A stretch of 36,006 nucleotides of DNA from an uncultured Coriobacteriaceae bacterium (GTDB taxonomy: Bacteria; Actinomycetota; Coriobacteriia; Coriobacteriales; Eggerthellaceae). The stretch's first letter is position 1; the number at the start of each line of letters is the position of its first letter. The notes under the pieces are model-generated. The model had not been told where the DNA came from. It saw only the letters and a program-made list of their open reading frames with translations, and made no database searches. Shown here piece by piece: positions 7,163-13,956 of this stretch. The stretch covers positions 1 through 36,006 of the forward strand of contig CADAKR010000001.1 in assembly GCA_902788545.1 (NCBI GenBank). Reading direction: 5' to 3'. A program made the position numbers and the translations under genes.

Positions 7163-7686
7163 GCGAAAGAGCACGCGAAGCCATCATGCGCCGTCGTCTT
7201 GCCAGCGCGCTTCTGGTGGTTGCCGCGCTGATCGTTTCCGTTCCCGTGTCGGGCGCCTTCATCGGCAAGGCTCCCGCTGCCGAAACAACAGCCCCTCCTT
7301 TTGCAGGCGTCCACGCACAAGCGCTCTCGCATGCGGGCGACATCGACTCGATGGCGAGCTTGCTCGAGGACATGGCGCGGGCGAGCGGGGAGGCGGATGT
7401 GCCCGCATGGTTCCAGCGTGACATCGGCTTTCTACCCGATGCCCGCGACGTGCGAACCGACGGCATCTCGACCGTGGGATATCTCGTCGACGATGCAGGT
7501 GATGACGTGCTTGCTTCGCTAATCGCCCACATGGAAGCGCGCGGCTGGACCGCCGTCCCGCTTGGCGACGTCGAAGGCGCCACGTTCGTGCGGCAAGCGG
7601 GTGCTTGCACGTGGGCGCTTGCAACGTGCACACCCGTCGGCTCGCACACCAGCGTCGTTTTCAGATGCGCGCAAGCCGCTCAATGA
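7159..7686 (+). CDS. Hypothetical exported or membrane-anchored protein of the tad locus
   Basis: A 175-aa protein of unknown function, coupled to the previous gene (ATGA at 7159). Residues 11-34 (RRRLASALLVVAALIVSVPV) form a signal peptide or signal anchor after an Arg-rich start. The mature part is a single domain with WFQRDIGFLPDARDV and two Cys near the C-terminus (GACTWALATCTPVG). I do not recognise the family. Its position as the last gene before the palindromic repeat, and the unbroken overlaps back to tadE, suggest it is an accessory of the pilus. Confidence 0.65.
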   Translation: MSERAREAIMRRRLASALLVVAALIVSVPVSGAFIGKAPAAETTAPPFAGVHAQALSHAGDIDSMASLLEDMARASGEADVPAWFQRDIGFLPDARDVRTDGISTVGYLVDDAGDDVLASLIAHMEARGWTAVPLGDVEGATFVRQAGACTWALATCTPVGSHTSVVFRCAQAAQ

Positions 7687-7688
7687 AA

Positions 7689-7738
7689 TTGGACGCTTGC
7701 CTCAGAGGCAGACGTCCACCTCTGAGGCAAGCGTCCAA
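7689..7738. repeat. Intergenic palindrome, copy 1
   Basis: Left arm 7689-7708 (TTGGACGCTTGCCTCAGAGG) pairs perfectly over 20 bp with right arm 7719-7738. The 10-nt loop CAGACGTCCA contains GACGTC. It begins 2 nt after the stop of the preceding gene and ends 20 nt before the DUF192 start. It belongs to the same family as the elements at 16843, 24521 and 31550. The arm sequence differs from those but all changes are compensated. Confidence 0.88.
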
Positions 7739-7758
7739 GTTGAATGGAAGGGAAGGTC

Positions 7759-8064
7759 ATGGAATTGGAAATCGCCAGCACGATGCGATCGCGCTTGCTC
7801 GGGTTGTTCGGTCGGCCGGGGTTTGCAGGCGTGCTCATGCTCGTGCCATGCCACGACATCCACACGTTCGGAATGAAGGGGCCGATAGACGTGGCGTTCG
7901 TTGCCGCCGACGGCACGGTCATCGAGGCGCATCGCAACGTAGCCCCTTGCCATCGCCTGAAGAACCGTGAAGCCGTCGCCACCCTCGAGCGTTTCACCGC
8001 CGATTCTCGCTGGTTCGTCCCCGGCGACCGCATGCAAGACGAATTCAAGAGGAGCCCAGAATGA
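7759..8064 (+). CDS. DUF192 family protein
   Basis: A 101-aa protein of the DUF192 family, whose molecular role is not established. The family pattern is visible as RLLGLFGRPGFAGVLMLVPCHDIHTFGMKGPIDVAFVAADG, then EAHRNVAPCHR and a C-terminal WFVPGD. ATG 7759 is preferred over ATG 7744 because GGAAGG (7746-7751) is correctly spaced for it. No signal peptide is seen. The next gene overlaps through ATGA. The position between the pilus genes and a zinc-ribbon gene, separated from the former only by the palindrome, suggests a link with the tad locus, though this is inference from context. Confidence 0.78.
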   Translation: MELEIASTMRSRLLGLFGRPGFAGVLMLVPCHDIHTFGMKGPIDVAFVAADGTVIEAHRNVAPCHRLKNREAVATLERFTADSRWFVPGDRMQDEFKRSPE

Positions 8065-8345
8065 AGCAATGTCCCATCTGCCAGTCGCTCGCATTCGACG
8101 ATGCGCCAACCTGCTATGGTTGCCTCCATGATTTCACGGGTGATGAACTCGAAAGCCCATCCATTCCTGCGCAAACGACTGCTTTCGAAAGCGCGTCTGC
8201 TGCAGCCTCTGCCTCCGATCAGGCGGCTGTCGCCTCCGGCGGCGCCCCTCCCTCGTTCGTCATAAAGATAAAGCCGGAGCGCGAACGCTCCGGCCTCACA
8301 TCGTGGACTTGCACGGTCGACCTCGTGTCAGCGCAGGCTACTTGA
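8061..8345 (+). CDS. Small zinc-ribbon protein at the end of the tad locus
   Basis: A 94-aa protein coupled to the DUF192 gene (ATGA at 8061), with GAGGAG upstream. Residues 4-21 hold CPIC and CYGC pairs (Cys4, Cys7, Cys18, Cys21), a zinc-ribbon knuckle. A Ser/Ala-rich linker follows, then a short C-terminal segment (PPSFVIKIKPERERSGLTSW) that looks like the start of a beta-rich domain. The function is unknown. Codons 71-78 are also the stem of a hairpin that on the other strand looks like the terminator of the convergent modE-like gene, so the two genes share this sequence. Confidence 0.62.
   Translation: MKQCPICQSLAFDDAPTCYGCLHDFTGDELESPSIPAQTTAFESASAAASASDQAAVASGGAPPSFVIKIKPERERSGLTSWTCTVDLVSAQAT
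8262..8294 (-). terminator. Intrinsic terminator of the modE-like gene
   Basis: On the - strand the sequence reads GCCGGAGCG, loop TTCG, CGCTCCGGC, then the T-rich TTTATCTTTAT: a 9-bp GC stem with a stable tetraloop and U tract. It lies about 44 nt beyond the stop of the - strand modE-like gene. The same bases are coding sequence of the convergent zinc-ribbon gene on the + strand. Confidence 0.75.
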
Positions 8346-8688
8346 AGCGCTTGGCGAATTCCTGTTCGGCGACCTTCTGCAGCTTGGCGTCGATTTCCAG
8401 GTACGTGTCGAGCAGCTTGTTGCCCTCTTCGGTCAGCGTGGAGCCGTGGGCGCCGTCGCGGTCGAGCAGCTGCATGCCGAGCGCCGCCTCGGTTTCCTTG
8501 ATGATGCGCCACGCCTTGCTGTAGGCCATCTTCATGTCCTTGGCAGCCGCGTTCAGCGACCCCAGTTCGCGCACGCCCTGGCACAGATTCGCCACGCCAC
8601 GTCCGAATTGGGAATTGCTATCCGCCTCCTCGCATTTGATAGCCAAGCGGATGATCGGCGTCAGCTTGCGAGCCTTGCTCTTTGCCAT
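8338..8688 (-). CDS. ModE-like winged-helix DNA-binding protein
   Basis: A 116-aa protein matching only the N-terminal DNA-binding domain of ModE (LysR-type winged helix): FGRGVANLCQGVRELGSLNAAAKDMKMAYSKAWRIIKETEAALG, then the wing LLDRDGAHGSTLTEEGNKLL. The molybdate-binding TOBE domains of full ModE are absent, so the ligand is unknown. One-domain ModE-like proteins are common and often annotated as molybdenum transport regulators. The start MAKSKARK is chosen because GAGG lies just upstream; an in-frame start further upstream would extend into the promoter region. No molybdate genes are nearby. A -10 TATAAT with a plausible -35 lies upstream, so it probably has its own promoter. Confidence 0.78.
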   Translation of the reverse strand: MAKSKARKLTPIIRLAIKCEEADSNSQFGRGVANLCQGVRELGSLNAAAKDMKMAYSKAWRIIKETEAALGMQLLDRDGAHGSTLTEEGNKLLDTYLEIDAKLQKVAEQEFAKRFK

Positions 8689-8772
8689 GATGACCTCGTT
8701 TCCTCTGTCCATCGGCCTAATCAGGGCGATGGACATCTCGTTTTGCTGATGGGCGCGCCAAAAGGCAAGGTA

Positions 8773-8800
8773 ATTATAACAATTGGTAGATAATACTCAA
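8773..8800 (-). promoter_or_regulatory. Promoter of the modE-like gene
   Basis: On the - strand, TTGAGT (8800-8795) and TATAAT (8778-8773) are separated by 16 nt, a good housekeeping-sigma match in an AT-rich pocket of this GC-rich window. The -35 box overlaps an imperfect inverted repeat, GATAATACTC / GAGATTATC, around 8789-8811, which also includes the thrC stop. That repeat could be an operator, a short terminator for thrC, or both. Confidence 0.6.
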
Positions 8801-8806
8801 CTGAGA

Positions 8807-10363
8807 TTATCGTGCTTGTTCATCCAAAAAAACGCAAACAGCGCTGCGGATGGCATCGGCATTGCCGTCGATCACCTCGGTGAAGCGGATGGGCAGCTCG
8901 TCGAGTTCGGCCAGTCCAGCGGGAATGCCGGTAACGCCCGTCTCGTCGGCGATGAGCTTGTTCAGCTCGCAGCCGGTCAGCGCGGCCACATCGCCCGGAA
9001 GCCCGTCGGCTAGCGACAGCCCATGCAACGCGCGGTACACGTTGTTGCCGAACTTCGCCCAGTGCGCCGTCGAGGCCACTACCACTGGCACGCCGTCCTC
9101 GCGCAGGTTCTCGGCCACCTTGAACGCGACTGCCGTGTGCGGGTCCATCAGATAGCCTTGCGCATTGAACACCTCGCGGATCGTGCGCAGGCACTCCTCG
9201 TTGTCGACCGAATCGGCGGCGTACAGCTCGCGCATTTTGGCGAACGTGTCGTGGTCAACCCTGAAGCCGCGCTTGTCGCGCAAGTCGGCCATCCAGCCCT
9301 TGATGACGGAGGCATCACGCCCGGTTAACTCGAACAGCTGGCGTTCGAGGTTCGATGACACCAGGATGTCCATCGAAGGGGACGGCGTCTTCACGAACGG
9401 CCGCTCGGAGATATCGTAGGTGCCGGTGTTGATGAAGTCGGTCAGCACGCGGTTCTCGTTCGACGCGCACAACAGCCGGCGGATCGGCGTGCCCATGCGG
9501 CGTGCGTAGTAGGCGGCGAGTATGTTGCCGAAGTTTCCGGTCGGCACGCACACGTCGATTTCCGCGCCGCGTTCCACCTGCCCAGCTGCGACAAGCTGCG
9601 CATAGGCCGAAACATAGTACACGATCTGCGGCATCAGGCGTCCCCAGTTGATGGAGTTCGCACTCGAGAGTGCCACGTGGAAGCGCTCGTGCAGGTTAGC
9701 TGCGAACGCATCGTCGTTGAAAACGGTCTTCGCGCCGGTCTGGCAGTCGTCGAAGTTGCCGCGCACGCCCCACACGGTCACGTTGCCGCCGCGCTGGGTT
9801 GCCATCTGCTTGAATTGGATGTCGCTCACCCCGCCATCGGGGTACATCACGCCGATCGAGACGCCGTCGACATCGCGGAAGCCCTCGAGCGCCGCCTTTC
9901 CCGTGTCGCCTGACGTGGCAACTAAGATCATGTGCGTATCACCAAGCTGGCCGCGGTTGCGCAGCTCGGCGGCCGACACGCTGAAGAACCGCGGCAGGCA
10001 TTGCAGCGCCATGTCCTTGAAGGCGCTCGTGGGGCCGTGCCACAGCTCCAGCATGTGGATGCCGTCGGCAAGCGAGGTGATGGGGCAGACCTCGGACGTG
10101 TCGAAGTTGTCGCCGTATGCCTCGCCGGTGATGCGGGCAAGCTGCTCGTCGGTCAGGTCGACGTCGAATGCACGGTAGATGCGCGCTGCACGTTGGGCGT
10201 AGGGCAACGAGGCCAGGTCGCAGATCTCGTCGACCGTGAGCGAAGGAACCGTTTCGGGCACGAACAAGCCGCCGCCCGGCGCCAAACCGTCGACGACCGC
10301 CTTCGTGAAGGGAACTGCCTCGGCAACTGCGCCCCGCGTGTCCACATACCGATTCTCGCCCAT
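8807..10363 (-). CDS. thrC: Threonine synthase
   Basis: A 518-aa PLP enzyme that converts O-phosphohomoserine to threonine and phosphate, the last step of threonine synthesis. It has the longer type of threonine synthase N-terminus (YVDTRG, then DGLAPGGGLFVPE). The PLP lysine is in GPTSAFKDMAL (Lys116), and the phosphate-binding loop is ATSGDTGKAALEGF. Other conserved stretches are VPTGNFGNILAAYYA, SPSMDILVSSNLER and DPHTAVA. The start is the ATG of MGENRYVDTRG, with AAAGGGCGG just upstream. A TATACT -10-like box lies at 10400-10395 on this strand. The gene looks complete and ordinary. Confidence 0.95.
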   Translation of the reverse strand: MGENRYVDTRGAVAEAVPFTKAVVDGLAPGGGLFVPETVPSLTVDEICDLASLPYAQRAARIYRAFDVDLTDEQLARITGEAYGDNFDTSEVCPITSLADGIHMLELWHGPTSAFKDMALQCLPRFFSVSAAELRNRGQLGDTHMILVATSGDTGKAALEGFRDVDGVSIGVMYPDGGVSDIQFKQMATQRGGNVTVWGVRGNFDDCQTGAKTVFNDDAFAANLHERFHVALSSANSINWGRLMPQIVYYVSAYAQLVAAGQVERGAEIDVCVPTGNFGNILAAYYARRMGTPIRRLLCASNENRVLTDFINTGTYDISERPFVKTPSPSMDILVSSNLERQLFELTGRDASVIKGWMADLRDKRGFRVDHDTFAKMRELYAADSVDNEECLRTIREVFNAQGYLMDPHTAVAFKVAENLREDGVPVVVASTAHWAKFGNNVYRALHGLSLADGLPGDVAALTGCELNKLIADETGVTGIPAGLAELDELPIRFTEVIDGNADAIRSAVCVFLDEQAR

Positions 10364-10575
10364 AACCGCCCTTTCTCGTAAGAACAATGCTCCAAGTATA
10401 GGTGAATTCATCCGCTTTCGCACAGTCGTCTGCCGTTGGGGCGGTAGCGCAAGGTGAACAGCACGCAATCGGCGCGGGTGTCCGAAACCAAGCGTGTCTG
10501 ACGATGTGGCATCGCAAGGGGTGTTGGCCGTTTCGTCTTCGCCAGCGCCTTCGGCGCTTACGCCCGTTGCCGCGT

Positions 10576-11523
10576 TTAGCCAGCCTGCGCCATGCCCAAG
10601 ATAATGCCGTGAAGGATGTCGCGCTCGCTGGCTGTGAAGGAATCGAGGCCGGCGGTTTCCAAAAGCTGGCGCATGATCAGCAGGCCTGCCAGGATGACGG
10701 GTGCACGGCCGGGATCGAGGCCGACGATTTTCTGGCGTTCAGCGAGCGTCATCGGTGCAATGCGGTCGATAAGCGCGTCGACATCGGCGCGTGTGGCAAC
10801 GGAGCCGTGCACGCGGTTGCTGTCGTAGACCTCCATCTGCTCGCGCATCGAGATGACGCTCGTCGCCGTGCCCGCCACCGCGATCAGGCGGTTGGAAAGG
10901 AATCCGCCGTCTTGCAGTTTCGCGATGTAAGGCGCGAACTCCTCGGCAATCCAGGCGCAGGCGAGCGCGCAGTCGTCGGGCGTGGGCGGGTCCTGCGTGA
11001 AGAAGCGCTCGGTCACGCGACGGCAGCCGATGTCGAACGAGTGCGCGTGCGCCGGCGCGGCCCCCGCCAATCCGGCGATGACCTCGGTCGATCCGCCGCC
11101 GATGTCGGCCACGGCGACCGTCTCGCCGGGAAACGCCGACGTGGCTCCCGCGAACGACAACGTGGCTTCCTCTTCGCCGGGAATGACCTCGGGCACAATG
11201 CCGAAAGCGGCCATCTTCTCCTTGAAGACGAAGGCGTTGTCGGCATCGCGCGACGCCGACGTGGCGCATGTCCGCACGGAAATGGGTTTTGCGGACTGCA
11301 AGGATTTCAGCGCATCGGCGAAGCGCTCGACTGCGACGCAAACCCGCTCGATTGCCTCGGGCTCCAAATGTCCTGTCATGTCCACGCCCACGCCGAGGTT
11401 GCAAATGGCGTAATCGCGATGGAGTTCCTCGATGCCGCCTGTGCTATCGACGTCGGCGACAAGCAACCGGCACGTCACTGTGCCGATGTCGATGGCGGCA
11501 TAGCGCCCGGGACGCGTGTTCAT
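10576..11523 (-). CDS. ppx: Ppx/GppA family exopolyphosphatase / pppGpp phosphohydrolase
   Basis: A 315-aa member of the Ppx/GppA phosphatase family (actin-like ATPase fold). The first phosphate loop is AAIDIGTVTCRLLVADV, the second is VAVADIGGGSTEVIAGL, with VRTCATSASRDADNA and PGEEEATLSFAGA between them, and the C-terminal AVAGTATSV loop. The family hydrolyses inorganic polyphosphate and/or pppGpp. The short ~310-residue form lacks the C-terminal HD-like domain of E. coli Ppx. A bifunctional Rel enzyme is encoded elsewhere in the window, so a role in (p)ppGpp or polyP turnover is plausible. The start ATG has GAGGAG 6 nt upstream. It follows the DivIC-like gene with a 39-nt gap and is probably co-transcribed with it. 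Confidence 0.9.
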   Translation of the reverse strand: MNTRPGRYAAIDIGTVTCRLLVADVDSTGGIEELHRDYAICNLGVGVDMTGHLEPEAIERVCVAVERFADALKSLQSAKPISVRTCATSASRDADNAFVFKEKMAAFGIVPEVIPGEEEATLSFAGATSAFPGETVAVADIGGGSTEVIAGLAGAAPAHAHSFDIGCRRVTERFFTQDPPTPDDCALACAWIAEEFAPYIAKLQDGGFLSNRLIAVAGTATSVISMREQMEVYDSNRVHGSVATRADVDALIDRIAPMTLAERQKIVGLDPGRAPVILAGLLIMRQLLETAGLDSFTASERDILHGIILGMAQAG

Positions 11524-11562
11524 GATGGCTCCTCGTTGTAGGAATGGGGTTGCCTTCGGTGT

Positions 11563-12225
11563 CTACTGTACACCAAAGAGCGCGTCCAGGAAGGGCGTGT
11601 ACCATTCCTCGGGCGCCTTCACGGCGCTGGAAAGGACGTTCGCTTCGAGGAAGTCGTTGTCAGCGGCGCGTGCGGTGCCGACGACGTGGTCGGAAAGGCC
11701 GGACACGACGGCGACCTGTTCGCCTTGCACGATGTAGCCGTACTTCTGGCGCACGGCGTCTTCCATGCCGGCATCGCTGGCCAGCGTGTCGTTCACCGAG
11801 TTGAGCGCCTCGTTGCGCTGCTCGATGACGGCGTATTCCGCCGTCAGGCGGCTGTTTTCGCGCTGAGCCTGGTAGTACTGCTGCGCGGGCGTGTACAGGA
11901 ACACGAGCGCCAGGACGACGCACAGCACCGCCGTCCCCAGCTTCAGGGTGCGCGGCGTCAGGTTCAGGTTCGAAAACCATCCGGCGGGATTGATCTTCGC
12001 CGATACGGGCTCGGCGGCAGAAGATTGCTGCATGCGGACGCTGCGGCGCTGGCTCGATCCCATCTTGCCCTTGTACAGCGCGGGGCGGGGGGCGCCTTCG
12101 GCCGGAGCGTCGTTGCGCGAGGCTTCGCTGGCGAATTGGCGCGCGAACATCTTGTCAGCGCGCTCAGATGCGCGCTTACGCCGCCTGCGATCGCGAGCTG
12201 TCGTCGTTTGTTCTTTTCGCGTCAA
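11563..12225 (-). CDS. FtsB/DivIC-type septum formation initiator protein
   Basis: A 220-aa single-pass membrane protein. A long basic cytoplasmic tail (TARDRRRRKRASERADK, about residues 9-25) is followed by a low-complexity linker, one membrane helix at about 96-113 (LGTAVLCVVLALVFLYTP), then a coiled coil (YYQAQRENSRLTAEYAVIEQ) and the YGYIVQGEQV signature common in DivIC/FtsB proteins of Gram-positive bacteria. It probably acts in the divisome with FtsL/FtsQ-type partners. The start is TTG at 12225 with a GAGGGG site upstream; no ATG is available before residue 26. A start at a later Met would remove part of the basic tail. Confidence 0.82.
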   Translation of the reverse strand: MTRKEQTTTARDRRRRKRASERADKMFARQFASEASRNDAPAEGAPRPALYKGKMGSSQRRSVRMQQSSAAEPVSAKINPAGWFSNLNLTPRTLKLGTAVLCVVLALVFLYTPAQQYYQAQRENSRLTAEYAVIEQRNEALNSVNDTLASDAGMEDAVRQKYGYIVQGEQVAVVSGLSDHVVGTARAADNDFLEANVLSSAVKAPEEWYTPFLDALFGVQ

Positions 12226-12342
12226 GAGATTCGCCCCTCGAGCATCGTGGTGTGTTTAGCTAGTTCGTTTGATGCGCGGAACTAATGGCAGCATAACACG
12301 TATACGCTGTCCAGTGCGCGAAAATCGGCAAACAGGAGAGAA

Positions 12343-12735
12343 TTATTCAGTATCGACAATATCCAGCTTGTCGATGTAGGCAACCCACTTCTTGAAGGAG
12401 GCGTCGCTGATGGCGTGTTCCATGAGGCAGGCTTCCTTTTCGGCGGTGCGCTCGGGGATTCCGAGTTCCCTTGACAAAAACGCCGTCAGGTAGCGATGGC
12501 GCTTGTATACGGAGCGGCCGTAGTCATAGCCCTTTTTCGTGAGCGTGACGTCGCCGTAATAGGGCTGCTCTGCAAGCCCTTTTTCCTTCAGCAGGCCGAT
12601 GGCCTTGTTGACGGACGCTTTCGAGACGCCCATTTGGTTGGCTATGTCGACTGAGCGAATCGATTTCTTGGTCGTTCCGCCCAGCATGATTATGGCTTCG
12701 AGATAATCCTCGTGCGACATGGAAACTTTATCCAT
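12343..12735 (-). CDS. DtxR/MntR-type metal-dependent transcriptional regulator
   Basis: A 130-aa regulator with the DtxR/MntR layout. The N-terminal winged helix is SMSHEDYLEAIIMLGGTTKK then VDIANQMGVSKASVNKAIGLLKEKGL. The metal-binding and dimer region follows, with KRHRYLTAFLSRELGI and the EKEACLMEHAISD helix, where Glu, Cys and His sit at positions usual for metal ligands. It lacks an SH3-like third domain, as in MntR. Ligands could be Mn2+ or Fe2+; no transporter is adjacent. The start MDKVSM is fixed by AAGGAG 7 nt upstream. Sequence extending the frame further upstream contains the likely -10 TATCAT and is not coding. Confidence 0.88.
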   Translation of the reverse strand: MDKVSMSHEDYLEAIIMLGGTTKKSIRSVDIANQMGVSKASVNKAIGLLKEKGLAEQPYYGDVTLTKKGYDYGRSVYKRHRYLTAFLSRELGIPERTAEKEACLMEHAISDASFKKWVAYIDKLDIVDTE

Positions 12736-13058
12736 AAGGCGCTCCTTGGTTGGGTGAAAACGATGATAGCACACCTCATAGATTGCAGTGCTCTCGGTTG
12801 GATTTCGGAAAAAAAGAGCCGCTCGAAGGCGGCGATTGGTCAAATGTGCTGGCGAGGGGAGAGAGGGGGTGGGGCCCCTCGCCAGCCTTATGGGTGCGGT
12901 GAATGATCAGACGAGAGGGTCTTCACCGCCGGGTCAGCGTGTAAAAGTTATATTAGGGAAACATTTTGCATCAGTCAATAAGTAAACCGCAGATAACAAT
13001 TCCTCCACAAAAGGCACGAGGGCCGCGCAAGCTGCTGATGTGCTAAAGTACACGCCGT
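12736..13058. other. Intergenic region with a 12-bp hairpin, between dtxR-like gene and tRNA-Leu
   Basis: 323 nt without a supportable gene. The most obvious element is a perfect 12-bp inverted repeat, GCTGGCGAGGGG (12848-12859) and CCCCTCGCCAGC (12875-12886), with a purine-rich 15-nt loop, followed by CTTAT. It has no coding region upstream on either strand, so if it is a terminator it ends an unseen short transcript. On the - strand TATCAT (12768-12763) is a possible -10 for the regulator. The part from 12930 to 13020 is locally AT-rich and contains TATATT near 12949. A TAAAGT box near 13043 may be the -10 of the tRNA. A small RNA cannot be excluded. Confidence 0.5.
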
Positions 13059-13143
13059 GGGAGCGTGGCGGAATTGGCAGACGCAGCGGACTTAAAATCC
13101 GCCTCCTTCGGGAATGTGGGTTCGAGTCCCACCGCTCCTACCA
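13059..13143 (+). tRNA. tRNA-Leu (anticodon UAA)
   Basis: The acceptor arm GGGAGCG pairs with CGCTCCT (first pair G-U). The D arm is in GTGGCGGAATTGGCAGACGC. The anticodon stem GCGGA / TCCGC encloses the loop CTTAAAA, with anticodon TAA at 13093-13095. A long class II variable arm (CTCCTTCGGGAAT) and T arm GTGGGTTCGAGTCCCAC follow. CCA is encoded at 13141-13143. The 85-nt length and extra arm are as expected for leucine tRNA reading UUA/UUG. Confidence 0.96.
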
Positions 13144-13241
13144 GGAAGAAAAGCATTGCGGCAAGGTAGGCCCTTCGGGTTCGGGCATGCTGCGCGGACT
13201 CGAACCGATGAGGTGGAATGCTGCCAAGAAGCGGGCATCCG

Positions 13242-13910
13242 ATGGATATCAAGCTTCATTACACAGAGCACGGAAGCGGCGATCCGCTCATCTTGCTTCA
13301 CGGCAACGGCGAGGACGGCACGTACTTCGTCCGCCAAATCGACCATTTCAAAGACCGTTATCGCGTCATCGCCGTCGACTCGCGTGGGCATGGCGGCTCG
13401 CCTCGCGGCACGGCGCCCTTCACGCTCGACCAGTTCGCGCAAGACCTTGCCGACTTCATGGGCCAGCTCGGCATCGCTTCAGCCCACATCCTGGGTTTTT
13501 CCGATGGGGCAAACATCGCGCTGCTGTTTGCGCTGGCGCATCCGGAGCGCGCGAGAAGCCTCGTGCTCAACGGCGGCAACCTGTTCCCCGAAGGCCTGAC
13601 CGAGCAAACCCGCCGGGAGATCGACGAGGAATACGAGCAAGCAGTTGCGGCCAACGATGAAGGGCAAATCGAGCTGCTTCGATTGATGATCGACGAGCCG
13701 CATATCGATCCCGCCCAGCTCGCCGGCCTGAACATGCCGGTTCTCGTCGTGGCGGGGACCGTCGACATGATAGAGGAATCGCATACGCGCCTGATAGCCG
13801 AGAGCATCCCCGGCACGCAGCTCGAGTATGTCGAGGGTTCTCATTTCGTTGCCTCTGAAAACCCGGGCGCGTTCAATCGCGTGGTCGGCGCGTTCCTCGA
13901 TTGCTGTTAA
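13242..13910 (+). CDS. Alpha/beta-fold hydrolase
   Basis: A 222-aa cytoplasmic alpha/beta hydrolase of unknown substrate. The oxyanion-hole motif HGNGEDG is at 20-26, DSRGHGGS at 46-53, and the nucleophile elbow GFSDGAN gives Ser87. The acid is probably Asp175 (VAGTVDMI) and the base His201 (EGSHFV). The triad is complete and the length is near the family minimum, with a short cap. The start MDIKLHY is where family similarity begins; an ATG at 13218 with GAGG close by is in frame and would add eight residues. It begins about 98 nt after the tRNA and is followed at 46 nt by an MFS gene, so a two-gene unit is possible. Confidence 0.86.
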   Translation: MDIKLHYTEHGSGDPLILLHGNGEDGTYFVRQIDHFKDRYRVIAVDSRGHGGSPRGTAPFTLDQFAQDLADFMGQLGIASAHILGFSDGANIALLFALAHPERARSLVLNGGNLFPEGLTEQTRREIDEEYEQAVAANDEGQIELLRLMIDEPHIDPAQLAGLNMPVLVVAGTVDMIEESHTRLIAESIPGTQLEYVEGSHFVASENPGAFNRVVGAFLDCC

Positions 13911-13956
13911 GCGGGTGGGGCAATTGCAAAACGGGAACACAGACGACAAGGGCAAT

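Noticed and set aside
8338-8688. Full ModE molybdate regulator
   Set aside because: Only the DNA-binding domain is present; there are no molybdate-binding domains and no mod genes in the window.
10550-10566. AGCGCC / GGCGCT hairpin as terminator of ppx
   Set aside because: Only a 6-bp stem and no U tract on the - strand; not supportable on its own.
12848-12886. Hairpin as the terminator of the DtxR-like gene
   Set aside because: It lies upstream of that gene's start, not downstream.
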